Part shown: one piece after another, positions 1 to 8,626 of the stretch
How positions within the stretch are numbered: the first letter of the stretch is position 1
How the letters are laid out: each line of letters starts with the position of its first letter
NCBI GenBank assembly: GCA_905372235.1
Contig: CAJPOF010000043.1
Span: forward strand, 1-20,722
Direction: 5' to 3'
Length of the DNA stretch: 20,722 nt
Source: an uncultured Treponema sp.
Lineage (GTDB): Bacteria; Spirochaetota; Spirochaetia; Treponematales; Treponemataceae
Program-made: the position numbers and the translations under genes
Notes under the pieces: model-generated
What the model saw: the letters and a program-made list of their open reading frames with translations, nothing else
Databases searched by the model: none
What the model was told of the DNA's origin: nothing

Positions 1-414
1 GTGTATTTTTTTGTGACAAAGGACGATTTTTCGTTCAAGGCAAGGGCTTTTTTTCCTCTTTCCCTAGGATTTCTTTCAGTTTTTGTGCCTTACATTACTG
101 TAAGCGCAAAGCAGTCGGCCTTTTCGTTCTATGAGCTTTTCGCAAAACCTGTGATATGGCTTTCGATGGTGATTTTTCTTAAATTTCTTGTCGTCCGTCT
201 TTTTTCATCCGGAACAGGAACAAAACGCTCAGGCGGAAAACTTTCTGTGATAATGTACAGCGTTCTTGTGGCGTTCGTGCTGTTTGTTCCGCCATTTATA
301 AATGCCCTGTGGATCGTAAACTGGCTGAAAATCTTGTCCGTGATTACAGGACTTTTTTATGTGCTTTTTGCCGTCGCGTTTTGCGTCCTTCCGCTGAAAA
401 AGCGTTTTCTATAA
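1..414 (+). CDS. Membrane protein, possibly 5'-truncated by window edge
   Basis: The reading frame is open from the first base and ends at a TAA at 412-414. A GTG sits at position 1, but no upstream sequence is available, so the true start may lie outside the window. The 137 residues visible are strongly hydrophobic, with about four membrane segments at roughly residues 15-37, 48-70, 82-105 and 108-132, joined by short basic loops (TGTKRSGGK; a KKR C-terminus). I recognise no family motif. It is followed by 146 bases carrying a weak terminator-like hairpin and then the promoter of the SMC gene, so it probably ends an upstream transcription unit. Function unknown; an integral inner-membrane location is the only supported statement. 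Confidence 0.7.
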   Translation: MYFFVTKDDFSFKARAFFPLSLGFLSVFVPYITVSAKQSAFSFYELFAKPVIWLSMVIFLKFLVVRLFSSGTGTKRSGGKLSVIMYSVLVAFVLFVPPFINALWIVNWLKILSVITGLFYVLFAVAFCVLPLKKRFL

Positions 415-453
415 AAATGATGGCTAAATCCATAGCGAAAATATTTTTTGCAT

Positions 454-482
454 AAGGGATTTTCGCCCTTCGTTGATTTTTT
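454..482 (+). terminator. Weak candidate intrinsic terminator
   Basis: AAGGG at 454-458 pairs with CCCTT at 466-470 around a 7-base loop. A run of six T follows at 477-482 after a short spacer. It lies 40 bases after the membrane-protein stop and before the smc promoter, where a terminator would be expected, but the stem is short. Confidence 0.35.
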
Positions 483-503
483 AACACATATTTTCATTCA
501 TAA

Positions 504-532
504 TTGATATAAAACGCTCAAACCGCTATAAT
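504..532 (+). promoter_or_regulatory. Sigma-70 type promoter for the smc operon
   Basis: A -35 hexamer TTGATA at 504-509 and a perfect -10 TATAAT at 527-532 are separated by exactly 17 bases. Transcription would start near 540, leaving a leader of about 20 bases before the GTG at 561, which is preceded by GGAG at 550-553. No other good promoter is evident before the convergent junction near 8620, so it may drive all six genes from 561 to 8617. Confidence 0.75.
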
Positions 533-560
533 TTTAAGACGTTTTTGATGGAGTAAGGGT

Positions 561-3500
561 GTGTTTCTAAAAAGTCTTGACATATTTGGATTTAAATCTT
601 TTGCCGACAGGACACATATCGATTTTGCTGACGGAATAACCGCTCTTCTTGGACCTAACGGCTGCGGAAAAAGCAATGTCGTGGACGCTGTAAAATGGGT
701 GCTTGCCGAAAGCAGGGCGAAAAATCTTCGCGCCTCGGAAAAAACCGACGTGATTTTCAACGGTACTGAAAGACGCGCGCCTCTTAATGTTGCGGAAGTA
801 ACCCTTACGATGAGCAACGAAAGTGGTCTTCTTCCTCTTGAGGAGTCCGAAATTGCGATAAAAAGGCGGCTTTACCGTTCCGGAGAAAACGAATATTTCA
901 TAAACAACAGAGCCGTGGGCGCGCGTGACGTGGTGAAGCTTTTCATGGACACGGGGGTCGGAAAATCCTCCTATTCCATAATGGAGCAGGGGCAGGTAAG
1001 CCAGATACTTTCAAGCAAGCCGGAAGACAGACGCTATATATTCGAGGAAGCCGCCGGAATCAGCAGGTCAAAGGCGGAATGTGCCATCGCTGAACGAGAA
1101 CTTGAGCAGACAAGGCGGAACATGGCTCAGATAGAGATGGCGATGGCTGAGATTCGCCGTTCCTATGACAGCCTTAAAATTCAGGCGGAAAAGACCGGAA
1201 AATACCGCGACGTGAAAGAGCGAATCTTCAATCTTGAGCTTGATATAACTCTTCTTAAACTAAAAGAGTTTCTTACGGACAAGGTTCGCCACGAAAAAGA
1301 ACTGGTTGAATTTACTAAAAAACGTGATGCCGTTCGTCTTGAAATCGAGGAGATAAACAACACTATTTCCGAGAACATGGACAAGGTTCGGGAGATGCAG
1401 GAAAAAGTGTATTCCATGCAGGCTGACCTTATCGGAATCCAGAAAGAGAAGGCGGGAAAGCAGGATCTTGCAAACCAGCTGAATGTGCAGTCAAGGACGA
1501 TAAGGGAAAAAATTTCCACCCTTGAGATAAAGCAAAAGTCGCTCAAGGAAAGCGTCGAAAGCCTTCAGGAAGAGATTGATTCGAACGAGGCGGAACTTCA
1601 CTCAAAGGAAAAGCAGGTTTTGGAGGTTGAAAAAAACATCCGTGCTTTTCAGGACAATATAGCCATGGCAGCCACGGAGATTACAGCCAACGAAGAGAAG
1701 GTTAGCCGCAACAAAGAAAAAATTTCTTCTTTGAATGAGAAAAGAAAAGCGTTTCAGGACGAGCTTACTTCAATCACCGAGGACATAGTGGCTGTCCTTG
1801 ACTCAAAACTCAAGGACAGGGGCTTTTCTGATGAGGTTATGGAAAATGCAAAGGAAAAATTCGTACTTACAATAGAAAAACTTAGAATTTTTGCGGAAGG
1901 GCGAAAAAACGTCTTCAGGGATTTTTCGTCTTCAACCCATGGAGCGGAAGAGGCGTTTTCAATGGTCGCCGAAGCGGGCGATGCGTTCAAAGAAGCGGAA
2001 TCTCTTGTGCAAAATTTGTTCGACGCATTTTCCGAATACGAAAAATCAAGTCCTGCGTTCATCGTGGAATTTCTTAGCCCCGAAGGGATAATGACTAAAA
2101 AACGTGAGATAGACGCAAAAATTTCTTCCAACCACAAGGAAATAGACGATATAAACGCAGAAAACGAACATCTTCTTTCTTCGAGTGCGGCTTTGTCATC
2201 AAAAATAGATGAATACAGGGAGACTTCCTCTCGCCTCAGGGAAAACAAAGTTAAGATGGAGGAGCAGATTCAGTCTTCCGTGCAGCAGACGAGCCTTCTT
2301 AGAAGAAGCCTTGTTTCTGAGGAGAACAATCTTAGGGCGAACAGGGCTGAACTTGACGCAGAGGAAAAAAATCGAGAGGAGATGGACGAAAAAATCCTTG
2401 AGATTCAGCAGGATATTTTTGAAATCGAGCGACGCGGCTTAAAACTTGCCGATGAACTAAAAACTCTTGATTCTGAAATCGCCGAAAGCAACTCCAGCGT
2501 GTCGGGAAAAAAGGATACTCTTGAAAAAAAACACGGGGAGCAGAACAGGCTTCAAAGTCAGGTGGAACGCCTTACCCTCAGCCTGAACTCAAGCGACACC
2601 GAAATCCGGAACATAAAACAGAACTTCCAGGACCAGCATTCTCGCGACCTTATGGAATTCGAGGAACGGATGTACAAGGTCATAAAACCGGTTGCCGAAC
2701 TGCGGGAAGCGTTGACCTCCGCAAAGGATGAGCTTCGCTCTTTGGGTGCGGTGAACCTTATGGCGTTGGAAGAATTCGCCGAGGTGAAAGACAGGTACGA
2801 AAGGCAGAAGGCAAACTACGACGACACTCAAAAATCCCTGGATAATCTTATTCGTGTTAGCGAAGAGATAAAATCCAAGTCGTCCGAAATGTTCCTTGAG
2901 ACGTACAACAAGATTAAGAAAAATTTCCACAATATGTTCCGAAGACTTTTCAACGGCGGACGTGCTGAACTTCGCCTTGAAGACCCGATGAACATTCTTA
3001 CAAGCGGAATTGAGATTCTTGCCCAGCCGCCCGGAAAAAAACTGGAGAACATCGCCCTTCTTTCAGGCGGAGAAAAGACAATGACAGCCGTTGCGTTGCT
3101 TTTCGCCACGTATCAGGTTCGCCCGAGTCCTTTTTGTCTGCTTGACGAGATAGACGCTGCCCTTGACGACAAAAACGTCTCAAGTTTTGTTACTACGCTT
3201 GAAAGTTTTGCGAACGTCTCGCAATACATAGTAATCACCCACAACAAAAAAACGGTCATGGGTGCAAGCACGATGCTTGGTGTTACCATGGAAGAATCCG
3301 GTATCTCAAAGATAATAGCTCTTCGCCTTGACGAAGATGTTCGGATAGGAGCTACTATAGACAGGGAGGACTCCGGTTTTGTGGAAGAGGACGTGGATGT
3401 CGACGAAGGGGCATACATTCCGCCGAGACCGCCTAAACGCATCTACAATCCCGACGGCTCTGTAACTGACACGGAACTTGAACGCATAAAAAAGGAAGAA

Positions 3501-3611
3501 GAGGCTCGTAAGGCTGAAGAACGTAAACGCCTAAAGGAAGCAAAAGAGGTTCGTAAAGATTTAAAAAACGATGCGGAGCAAAATTCTGCGGGACTTACCG
3601 ATGGAAAATGA
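561..3611 (+). CDS. smc: SMC-family chromosome segregation ATPase (short, atypical hinge)
   Basis: Structural-maintenance-of-chromosomes ATPase, expected to act as a homodimer in DNA loop extrusion and chromosome organisation. The N-terminal head carries Walker A GPNGCGKS (residues 31-38). The C-terminal head carries the ABC signature LSGGEK (834-839), Walker B CLLDEIDAALDD with D862/E863, and an H-loop VITHNKK. Between them lie two charged coiled-coil arms (about 170-400 and 510-760). At 1016 residues it is shorter than usual bacterial SMC (about 1150-1200). The middle stretch (about 404-510) does not show the glycine-rich conserved SMC hinge; it is a short, mostly helical, charged segment. 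After the head there is a 90-residue tail (927-1016): acidic, then IPPRPPKR, then a Lys/Glu-rich helix. Start is GTG with GGAG seven bases upstream. It is first in its operon. An SbcC/RecN-like role is less likely because the head begins with the SMC-type FGFKSFAD motif. Confidence 0.9.
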   Translation: MFLKSLDIFGFKSFADRTHIDFADGITALLGPNGCGKSNVVDAVKWVLAESRAKNLRASEKTDVIFNGTERRAPLNVAEVTLTMSNESGLLPLEESEIAIKRRLYRSGENEYFINNRAVGARDVVKLFMDTGVGKSSYSIMEQGQVSQILSSKPEDRRYIFEEAAGISRSKAECAIAERELEQTRRNMAQIEMAMAEIRRSYDSLKIQAEKTGKYRDVKERIFNLELDITLLKLKEFLTDKVRHEKELVEFTKKRDAVRLEIEEINNTISENMDKVREMQEKVYSMQADLIGIQKEKAGKQDLANQLNVQSRTIREKISTLEIKQKSLKESVESLQEEIDSNEAELHSKEKQVLEVEKNIRAFQDNIAMAATEITANEEKVSRNKEKISSLNEKRKAFQDELTSITEDIVAVLDSKLKDRGFSDEVMENAKEKFVLTIEKLRIFAEGRKNVFRDFSSSTHGAEEAFSMVAEAGDAFKEAESLVQNLFDAFSEYEKSSPAFIVEFLSPEGIMTKKREIDAKISSNHKEIDDINAENEHLLSSSAALSSKIDEYRETSSRLRENKVKMEEQIQSSVQQTSLLRRSLVSEENNLRANRAELDAEEKNREEMDEKILEIQQDIFEIERRGLKLADELKTLDSEIAESNSSVSGKKDTLEKKHGEQNRLQSQVERLTLSLNSSDTEIRNIKQNFQDQHSRDLMEFEERMYKVIKPVAELREALTSAKDELRSLGAVNLMALEEFAEVKDRYERQKANYDDTQKSLDNLIRVSEEIKSKSSEMFLETYNKIKKNFHNMFRRLFNGGRAELRLEDPMNILTSGIEILAQPPGKKLENIALLSGGEKTMTAVALLFATYQVRPSPFCLLDEIDAALDDKNVSSFVTTLESFANVSQYIVITHNKKTVMGASTMLGVTMEESGISKIIALRLDEDVRIGATIDREDSGFVEEDVDVDEGAYIPPRPPKRIYNPDGSVTDTELERIKKEEEARKAEERKRLKEAKEVRKDLKNDAEQNSAGLTDGK

Positions 3612-3664
3612 TTTTGTTTTTTTGGGATTTTTTTAGATAAATCCTATGATGAAGGTTTTGCACA

Positions 3665-4033
3665 ATGGATTTAAATGAATTCTTTTACGGCATAAGAGAT
3701 TTTTTTTCCGACACGACAAAAAAGATTATTTTCATATGCGCTTTGCTTGTGTTCATGGTTATATGCGCTCTTTTAGTCTTTGTGGCAGGCGGAAAGCATA
3801 AGGAAGCAAAGCGAATGCCTTTGGAACAAAGGAAGATAAATGCGGATTCTCCTCTTTTAGTTCCTGCCGGACCTGAAGTTCCCGATGAGTACATCACGTC
3901 AAGAATCACGGAAAAAAACTGGAGCGAATCCGAAGTGAACGAATGGTTTTCCGTTCCTGACGGCGAAAAAGTCGAAAGGCTTGGAGAAAGCAACGACAGA
4001 ATGATAGATGAGATTATAGGAGCGGCTCCATGA
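3665..4033 (+). CDS. Small single-span membrane protein, unknown function
   Basis: 122 residues with a short cytoplasmic-type N-terminus (FFYGIRDFFSDTTKK), one transmembrane segment at about 21-41, then a soluble tail rich in Pro, Glu and Asp containing NWSESEVNEWFSVPDGEKV. No family is recognised. The ATG has GAAGG upstream at about 12 bases. Its stop overlaps the next start as ATGA (4030-4033), so it is almost certainly translationally coupled to the downstream lipoprotein. Given its neighbours, an envelope role is plausible but not shown. Topology with the tail in the periplasm is inferred from the positive residues (KK) before the segment. Confidence 0.7.
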   Translation: MDLNEFFYGIRDFFSDTTKKIIFICALLVFMVICALLVFVAGGKHKEAKRMPLEQRKINADSPLLVPAGPEVPDEYITSRITEKNWSESEVNEWFSVPDGEKVERLGESNDRMIDEIIGAAP

Positions 4034-5517
4034 AAAAGATATTCTATGCGCTGTGCTGTGCGGCTTCGCTTTCATTGTTTTCATGCGTTTCCACGCCCGT
4101 GCCGGAAGAAAAAAGCGATGCGAAAAATACAGAGCCTATGCATGAAGAACTTGACGAGGGCGAGATTCTGAATGAACTTGAAGAGCCTTTGGTCTTGGAT
4201 ATAATGCCGCAAGATGAAAATCTTTCCGGGGCTGAAAAAGATATTCAGGAAAAAACTTTCGACGTTCCTCTTGTCGAGGAAAAAGTTGAGGCGGATGAAC
4301 TTCCCGAACTTGCCGATGAAAAATTGCCCGATAATCCTGCGGACTCTTTAATGAACGAAGAGCCTTTGGTAAAGGACGACGAGCCTAAGGAATCCGGCGG
4401 AATCGAGGAGTCCATGCCTATCGCCGAGGGCTCATCCGTGTCTCCTTCCGCTCCGGAAGTTCCCCATGATTTTGAGCCTGAAGGCGAGGTCGAAAGCGAA
4501 GAAGCGGAACTTCCTTCCAAGCCTTCTTTAGAACCTTCCTATTTTGAACCTCCCGTTCAAAAAGTTTCAGAGAAAGAGGCGAAAACCAAAGAAGAAAAAA
4601 CGGCTGAAGAAAAAACTTCGCAGCCTTCAAGGAGCATGACAGTCCCGAAAAATCAGCTTATAGACGTGAACTATCCGGGAAAAGGCTGGACTTATCAGGG
4701 GTCTGTCGATTCCGACGGAAATGTCGATGTAAGGAACAGAAATTTTGTATTCGGCGGACGAAAACTCGGCGGAGAGAACACGAACTTTACTCTGCGCTCA
4801 AGAAATCCCGGAAAATTCCTGCTTCATTTCAGCAAGAACGATGTTCTTTCAGGAACATACATAGACGACTATCTTGAGGTCATCGTAAAAGACGAGGCTT
4901 CGAAAAACACCTCGCACATCATCGCCCCCGACTATGCGAGCGTCGTTCCAAACAGGAAAAAAACTCAAACCGCTTCGCAAAAATCCTCGGAAAAAGCCAA
5001 GGTTTTATTTCCGTCCGATTCAAATCTTGATTCAGAAGAAGACTTGATTTCTAACGAAACGGAAGATGTGTTTGTTCCGCCTGCATCGCGTGAAAGCGAT
5101 TTTGGAACCGTTATAAAGGAATCCAACGAAGACAAAAACTCCTATTCCTCTTCGATTTTTCCTTATTCCGGAAATCCTTCAAGCGGCGTTTTATCGGATT
5201 CAAAAAAACTCTCTTCGGAAAATCCCGAGGGACTTCCGTCCGAGATTCTTTCTGACGCACAAAAGGCGTATGATGAAAGAAACTATTCTAAGGCGCTTTT
5301 GCTTGTGGACAAATATCTTAAAACCGCGGCATCGGACATGGACGAGGGCATTTTTTTGAAAGCCAGGACCCTTGAGGCAAGGTCAGCAGTGCAGAACATA
5401 AAGGAAGCGGTAAGGCTTTATGACCTTCTTTTGAAAACTTATCCGCTAAGCAGGCTTTGGGACAAGGCAAATGAAAGAAGCATTTACCTGAAGCGAATGT
5501 ACATAAACATCAGGTGA
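4030..5517 (+). CDS. Acidic lipoprotein with C-terminal TPR-like helices
   Basis: 495 residues. The N-terminus is a lipoprotein signal (MKK, hydrophobic core, lipobox LFSC) with lipidation predicted at Cys19. A long, low-complexity, Glu/Asp/Pro/Ser-rich region follows (about 22-200), with blocks such as EEPL and KEEKTAEEK. It looks like a flexible spacer lifting the folded parts off the membrane. A compact conserved-looking domain follows at about 205-295 (LIDVNYPGKGWTYQGS, then FTLRSRNPGKFLLHFSKND), then another Ser/Glu-rich linker. The C-terminus (about 398-495) is helical, with TPR-like pattern (AQKAYDERNYSKALLLVDKYL; AVRLYDLLLKTYP). This resembles the tetratricopeptide lipoproteins of envelope assembly (BamD/YbgF type), but I cannot assign it to one. 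Coupled to the preceding gene by ATGA. Confidence 0.75.
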   Translation: MKKIFYALCCAASLSLFSCVSTPVPEEKSDAKNTEPMHEELDEGEILNELEEPLVLDIMPQDENLSGAEKDIQEKTFDVPLVEEKVEADELPELADEKLPDNPADSLMNEEPLVKDDEPKESGGIEESMPIAEGSSVSPSAPEVPHDFEPEGEVESEEAELPSKPSLEPSYFEPPVQKVSEKEAKTKEEKTAEEKTSQPSRSMTVPKNQLIDVNYPGKGWTYQGSVDSDGNVDVRNRNFVFGGRKLGGENTNFTLRSRNPGKFLLHFSKNDVLSGTYIDDYLEVIVKDEASKNTSHIIAPDYASVVPNRKKTQTASQKSSEKAKVLFPSDSNLDSEEDLISNETEDVFVPPASRESDFGTVIKESNEDKNSYSSSIFPYSGNPSSGVLSDSKKLSSENPEGLPSEILSDAQKAYDERNYSKALLLVDKYLKTAASDMDEGIFLKARTLEARSAVQNIKEAVRLYDLLLKTYPLSRLWDKANERSIYLKRMYINIR

Positions 5518-5563
5518 TTGATTGTCGATTAAAAATAGATTTTACATAGATGGTGGAGGTCAT

Positions 5564-6187
5564 ATGAAAAGCGTGGTCAGAATATTGCTTTCGATTTTTG
5601 CGCTCTCTTTGCTCTGTTCCTGTACGATTGTAAGCAGGCAGGATCAGAAATCAAAAGTAAGGACAGTTTCCGTGTCGGGCGTGGCGGCGGTTCAGGTCGA
5701 ACCTGATATGGAAGTAATTGAATTTGGCGTAACCACATCGGGCTGGAACGCAAAACAGATAGTTTCGGACAACGATGTCATAACGGACAGATTCGTGCAG
5801 GCGGTAAAGAACGTTGGTGTGGCTGATGATGACATTTTTCAGACCGAATGTATAATCTCCAATCCCAACGGATATGAGGCAAGGCGGAATGTCATCGTGA
5901 ACGCAAGGAACATTTCGCTTGTTCCTTCTATTGTCGACTGCAAGACGGCTCTCATACGCTTGAAGTCCGTGAGTTTTGAAAAGGGTGATACGTCGGGCGG
6001 GGTAAGAAACGCGCGGACAAAAGCCATTCAGAACGCACAGGATGCGGCGGCTCTTCTTGCCGGCGCAAGCGGCTCAAGGCTTGGAAACGTCATGAACATT
6101 TACGGAGATGAGGTTGTCATGTCAAAAACAGAGGACAACAAGATTGAAATCAAGGCTAGCGTAAAAGTCGATTACAGTCTTGAATAA
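5564..6187 (+). CDS. SIMPL-domain (DUF541) lipoprotein
   Basis: 207 residues from ATG 5564. GGAGG at 5555-5559 lies just before this ATG, and the protein then begins with a proper lipoprotein signal (MKS, hydrophobic core, lipobox LCSC, Cys20). A longer in-frame reading from 5522 would hide the signal, so I reject it. The mature part matches the SIMPL family (YggE-like periplasmic or surface proteins): VSGVAAVQVEPDMEVIEFGV, then a helix with asparagine- and aspartate-rich turns, FQTECIISN, and the C-terminal RTKAIQNAQDAAALLAGASG with LGNVMNIYGDE. The family is linked to envelope and oxidative stress, but its biochemical role is not settled. It sits 46 bases after the lipoprotein gene and 31 bases before serS, in the same operon. 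Confidence 0.85.
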   Translation: MKSVVRILLSIFALSLLCSCTIVSRQDQKSKVRTVSVSGVAAVQVEPDMEVIEFGVTTSGWNAKQIVSDNDVITDRFVQAVKNVGVADDDIFQTECIISNPNGYEARRNVIVNARNISLVPSIVDCKTALIRLKSVSFEKGDTSGGVRNARTKAIQNAQDAAALLAGASGSRLGNVMNIYGDEVVMSKTEDNKIEIKASVKVDYSLE

Positions 6188-6218
6188 AAAATTATTTGAT
6201 TTTATGGGGAAATAACTG

Positions 6219-7502
6219 ATGCTGGATTATAGATTCATCAAGGAAAACCTTGAGGCGGTAAAAGAGACAATCAAAAACAGGAACATGACATCGGATGCCG
6301 ATAAGGTTGTGGAACTTTTCGACAGGCGTACGGCTCTTGTTACAAAGCAGCAGGAACTGCAGCAGAAAAGGAACGAGAACGCAAGGGCCATGAAGCAGAA
6401 ACTGGACGACGAAAAGCGCGCATCTCTTGTGGAGGCTGGAAAGAAAATCAAGGAAGAAATTTCCGAAGTTGACGGAGAACTTTCCTGCATTGAAGAAAGC
6501 CTTGAAGAAGCGGCGCGCCAGATTCCGAACATGATTCACCCCGACGTTCCTCTTGGAAAACTCGACACGGAAAACCTTGAGGTAAAAAAAGTCGGCGTTC
6601 CAAGAAAGTTCGACTTTGAGCCTATGGATCATGTCAGGCTTGGCGAGGAACTTGAGCTTTTTGATTTTGACAGGGGAACTAAAGTTTCCGGTCCGAAATT
6701 TTATTATCTGAAAAACGAGGCGGTTTTCCTTGAGCAGGCTTTGATTCAGTATGCGTTGAACACTCTGCGCCGTTACGGATTTGAGATTTTCATCACTCCG
6801 GATGTCGCAAGGGAGGAAGTGCTGAAGGGAATCGGTTTTAATCCGCGCGGAAACGAATCCAACGTGTATTCCATAGAGGACGAAGGCACTTGCCTTGTTG
6901 CGACGGCTGAAATCACGCTTGGAGGCTACCATTCAGGCGAAATCCTTGAAAAGGGAAAACTCCCTCTTCTTTATGGCGGACTTTCACATTGCTTCCGAAG
7001 AGAGGCCGGTGCTGCCGGTCAGTTTTCAAAGGGACTTTACCGTGTGCATCAGTTTGACAAGGTTGAGATGTTCGTCTATTCAACACCCGAAAAATCCGAC
7101 GAGCTTCACGAAAAACTCCGTGAGATTGAAGAGGAGATTTTTTCAGGACTTGGGATTCCGTTCAGGGTCGTCGACACCTGTTCCGGAGACCTTGGAGCTC
7201 CTGCGTACAGAAAATGGGATCTTGAGGCGTGGATGCCGGGACGTAACGGCGGCGAATACGGAGAAGTTACTTCGACATCGAACTGCACTGACTATCAGGC
7301 GCGCCGTTTGAACATAAAGTACAGGGACGACGACGGAAAAAACAAGTACGTTCATACATTGAACGGAACAGCCATAGCGGTGGGAAGGGCTATGCTTGCT
7401 ATCCTTGAGAATTTCCAGAACGCCGACGGTTCTGTTTCGATTCCCGAGGCGCTTGTTCCTTTCTGCGGTTTTGATAAAATCATGCCAAAAAAGCGAAAAT
7501 AA
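6219..7502 (+). CDS. serS: Seryl-tRNA synthetase
   Basis: Charges tRNA-Ser (and tRNA-Sec where present) with serine, using ATP in the cytosol. The 427 residues are of usual length. Residues 1-105 form the tRNA-binding antiparallel coiled coil (MLDYRFIKENLEAVKETIKNR and a long charged helix pair). The class II catalytic core follows: the TAEITL serine-binding region, motif 2 LSHCFRREAG (255-264) with GLYRVHQFDKVEMF, TSTSNCTDYQARR, and motif 3 NGTAIAVGRAML (from residue 382). The ATG has GGGGA at 6206-6210, eight bases upstream. It lies inside the plus-strand operon, 31 bases after the SIMPL lipoprotein and 5 bases before the transporter. Confidence 0.97.
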   Translation: MLDYRFIKENLEAVKETIKNRNMTSDADKVVELFDRRTALVTKQQELQQKRNENARAMKQKLDDEKRASLVEAGKKIKEEISEVDGELSCIEESLEEAARQIPNMIHPDVPLGKLDTENLEVKKVGVPRKFDFEPMDHVRLGEELELFDFDRGTKVSGPKFYYLKNEAVFLEQALIQYALNTLRRYGFEIFITPDVAREEVLKGIGFNPRGNESNVYSIEDEGTCLVATAEITLGGYHSGEILEKGKLPLLYGGLSHCFRREAGAAGQFSKGLYRVHQFDKVEMFVYSTPEKSDELHEKLREIEEEIFSGLGIPFRVVDTCSGDLGAPAYRKWDLEAWMPGRNGGEYGEVTSTSNCTDYQARRLNIKYRDDDGKNKYVHTLNGTAIAVGRAMLAILENFQNADGSVSIPEALVPFCGFDKIMPKKRK

Positions 7503-7507
7503 ATTTC

Positions 7508-8617
7508 ATGGAACAGAAGGATTACACGCGTCGCTCATTTTTCATTCTTCTTTTGTTTGCGGTTGTGCTTTTTGGTGCTTTGGGAAAAATCCTTTCGTCT
7601 GTGATTTTGCCTGTGGTCGTAAGCCTTCTGTTTTCGTTCGTGCTTTATCCGCCTATAAAAAAGCTCCACGAAAAAATCCGTTTTCCGTGGATGCTTGGAG
7701 TTTTTCTTATGCTTGTGGCGGTTCTTGTGGTTTTCGCTCTTTTGGCGACTTTCGTCGGAAACAGCGTCACTGCCTTCCTTTCCCAGTATTCAAGATACGA
7801 AAGAAAACTGCTTTCTCTGTACAAACTTTTGGCGGATACGTTCAGTTTCCAGTTCGATGCGGAAAAGAATTTTCTGCAGAATATGTGGGGGCAGCTGAAG
7901 GTAAGGGAAGTTTTGCAGACGCTTGCGTTTTCTTTGTCGGGAGATGTAATAACTTTCGGGAAGGCATTGGCGTTGACGCTTGTTTTTATGTTTTTTCTTC
8001 TGCTTGAGCTGAGGTTTGCCGGCGAAAAAGTTGACGCAATGTTCCAAGGTTCGATTCAGGGGAGGGTAAAAGGAATCGTCAAGAAGACCATTTCCGACAC
8101 AGCCCGTTTTCTTTCGATAAAGTTCGTGATTTCGCTTGCCACAGGTTTTTTGGTCTTCCTTATGTGCGTTTTTCTGCGTTTGGATTTTGCTCCCATGTGG
8201 GCGTTTCTTGCATTCGTGCTTAATTTCATTCCGACTTTCGGCTCGATTTTTTCAGTAATCATGATGACGATATTTTCTGTGCTTCAGTTTTATCCGGCTC
8301 CCGCAAGAACTGTGTTTGTGCTTGTTTTCACGACGCTTGTGAATTTCATATTGGGGAACATCGTAGAACCCAAGGTCGAAGGAAAGAACCTTGGTCTTTC
8401 TCCGTTCGTGATTCTTGTAAGCCTTACATTTTGGGGCTGGATGTGGGGGCTTGTCGGAATGATTATAGCAGTTCCTTTGATGGTGATAATAAAGATCACG
8501 TGCGAAAACGTGTCGTTCTTGCATCCCGTCGCGGTTTTCCTAGGAAACAGACCGACTTTCTCTGAAAAAAAATCCGGCGAAAAGACTGAAGTCGCAAAAG
8601 TCAAAAAAAATCCCTGA
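7508..8617 (+). CDS. AI-2E family transporter
   Basis: 369-residue polytopic inner-membrane protein of the AI-2E/UPF0118 family, whose members export or exchange small solutes (autoinducer-2 in TqsA, Na+/H+ exchange in others); the substrate here cannot be told from sequence. The family layout is clear: an N-terminal hydrophobic pair (FFILLLFAVVLFGALGKIL; SVILPVVVSLLFSFVLYPPI), a charged middle region, and the C-terminal hallmark GNIVEPKVEGKNLGLSPFVI followed by FWGWMWGLVGMIIAVPLMVI. The tail is Lys/Glu-rich. The start is ATG only 5 bases after serS with no clear Shine-Dalgarno, suggesting coupling to serS termination. It converges with the exonuclease gene, leaving a 9-base gap and no visible terminator. 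Confidence 0.9.
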   Translation: MEQKDYTRRSFFILLLFAVVLFGALGKILSSVILPVVVSLLFSFVLYPPIKKLHEKIRFPWMLGVFLMLVAVLVVFALLATFVGNSVTAFLSQYSRYERKLLSLYKLLADTFSFQFDAEKNFLQNMWGQLKVREVLQTLAFSLSGDVITFGKALALTLVFMFFLLLELRFAGEKVDAMFQGSIQGRVKGIVKKTISDTARFLSIKFVISLATGFLVFLMCVFLRLDFAPMWAFLAFVLNFIPTFGSIFSVIMMTIFSVLQFYPAPARTVFVLVFTTLVNFILGNIVEPKVEGKNLGLSPFVILVSLTFWGWMWGLVGMIIAVPLMVIIKITCENVSFLHPVAVFLGNRPTFSEKKSGEKTEVAKVKKNP

Positions 8618-8626
8618 TGAAAGGAA

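Noticed and set aside
1754..2248. Long antisense frames inside smc and other genes
   Set aside because: They lie opposite genes with strong motifs, have Ser/Arg-rich composition typical of shadow frames, and lack ribosome sites.
5522..5563. Longer in-frame start for the SIMPL lipoprotein
   Set aside because: GGAGG lies right before ATG 5564 and the lipoprotein signal starts there; the extra 14 residues would bury the signal peptide.
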